Below are positions 63,972 to 64,000 of a stretch of DNA of 64,000 nt, in pieces. Position numbers and translations under genes: made by a program. How positions within the stretch are numbered: position 1 is the first letter of the stretch; every line of letters begins with the position of its first letter. Source of the stretch: Phytopythium helicoides (lineage: Eukaryota; Oomycota; Peronosporomycetes; Pythiales; Pythiaceae); NCBI GenBank assembly GCA_024867545.1, contig JANFNE010000027.1:248001-312000 (forward strand), given 5' to 3'. The notes beneath the pieces are model-generated. The model made no database searches. It was not told where the DNA came from and worked only from the letters and a program-made list of their open reading frames with translations.

Positions 63972-64000
63972 GCTTGTTGCCGTCCCTTCCGGTCCAAACC

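Overview
The window looks like nuclear DNA of an oomycete (Phytophthora/Pythium-type stramenopile). Evidence: protein genes carry a few very short introns (63-82 bp, GT...CTAAC...AG). There is a KRE6/SKN1-type beta-glucan synthesis protein with a C-terminal membrane anchor. Some genes have an oomycete-type initiator (GCTCAYTYY...WTTT) just upstream of the ATG. Gene spacing is tight, and the families (TKL-like kinases with armadillo arrays, WLHxNRxEGC ankyrin-like repeats, RCC1 fusions) fit that group. No rRNA, tRNA, CRISPR array or intact transposon was seen. || Layout. (1) 1-3.7 kb: the 5' part of a pseudokinase/ARM gene running off the left edge on the minus strand, then a chimeric ARM-repeat gene. 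(2) 3.7-27.5 kb: a large inverted duplication. Each arm holds a giant kinase-armadillo gene (43 exact 123-bp repeats on the left, 23 on the right), a small antisense ORF, an ARM C-terminal fragment and a Cys/His-motif gene. The ~4 kb unique spacer (about 15.0-19.0 kb) carries two convergent genes: a VPS9-RCC1 protein (probable Rab5-class GEF) and an Orai-like four-TM protein. (3) 27.5-31 kb: a graveyard of kinase-ARM pieces, including a hybrid kinase 5' end with a 25-bp triplication, a perfect 45-bp hairpin and unrelated coding debris. (4) 31.7-33.2 kb: branched-chain aminotransferase (minus, four exons). (5) 33.9-51.1 kb: a cluster of ARM-repeat genes and relics, three of them long (about 3.7-3.9 kb), nearly all broken by single-base frameshifts and most ending in a basic, NLS-like tail. 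(6) 51.3-64 kb: catalase, an ankyrin-like trio (two intact, one broken), a second RCC1-like gene, the KRE6/SKN1-like gene and a small acidic protein. || How the parts relate. About two thirds of the window is one process: amplification, inversion and decay of ARM-repeat genes, with or without a kinase module, around a few single-copy housekeeping genes. The intact kinase-ARM gene combines a catalytically dead kinase-like domain, a non-RD (HAD) kinase domain and a very long, nearly identical ARM solenoid, which suggests a signalling scaffold. The main caveat is that single-base indels also interrupt conserved genes (catalase, KRE6-like, possibly BCAT), often at homopolymers. Some 'pseudogenes' here may therefore be sequencing artefacts.
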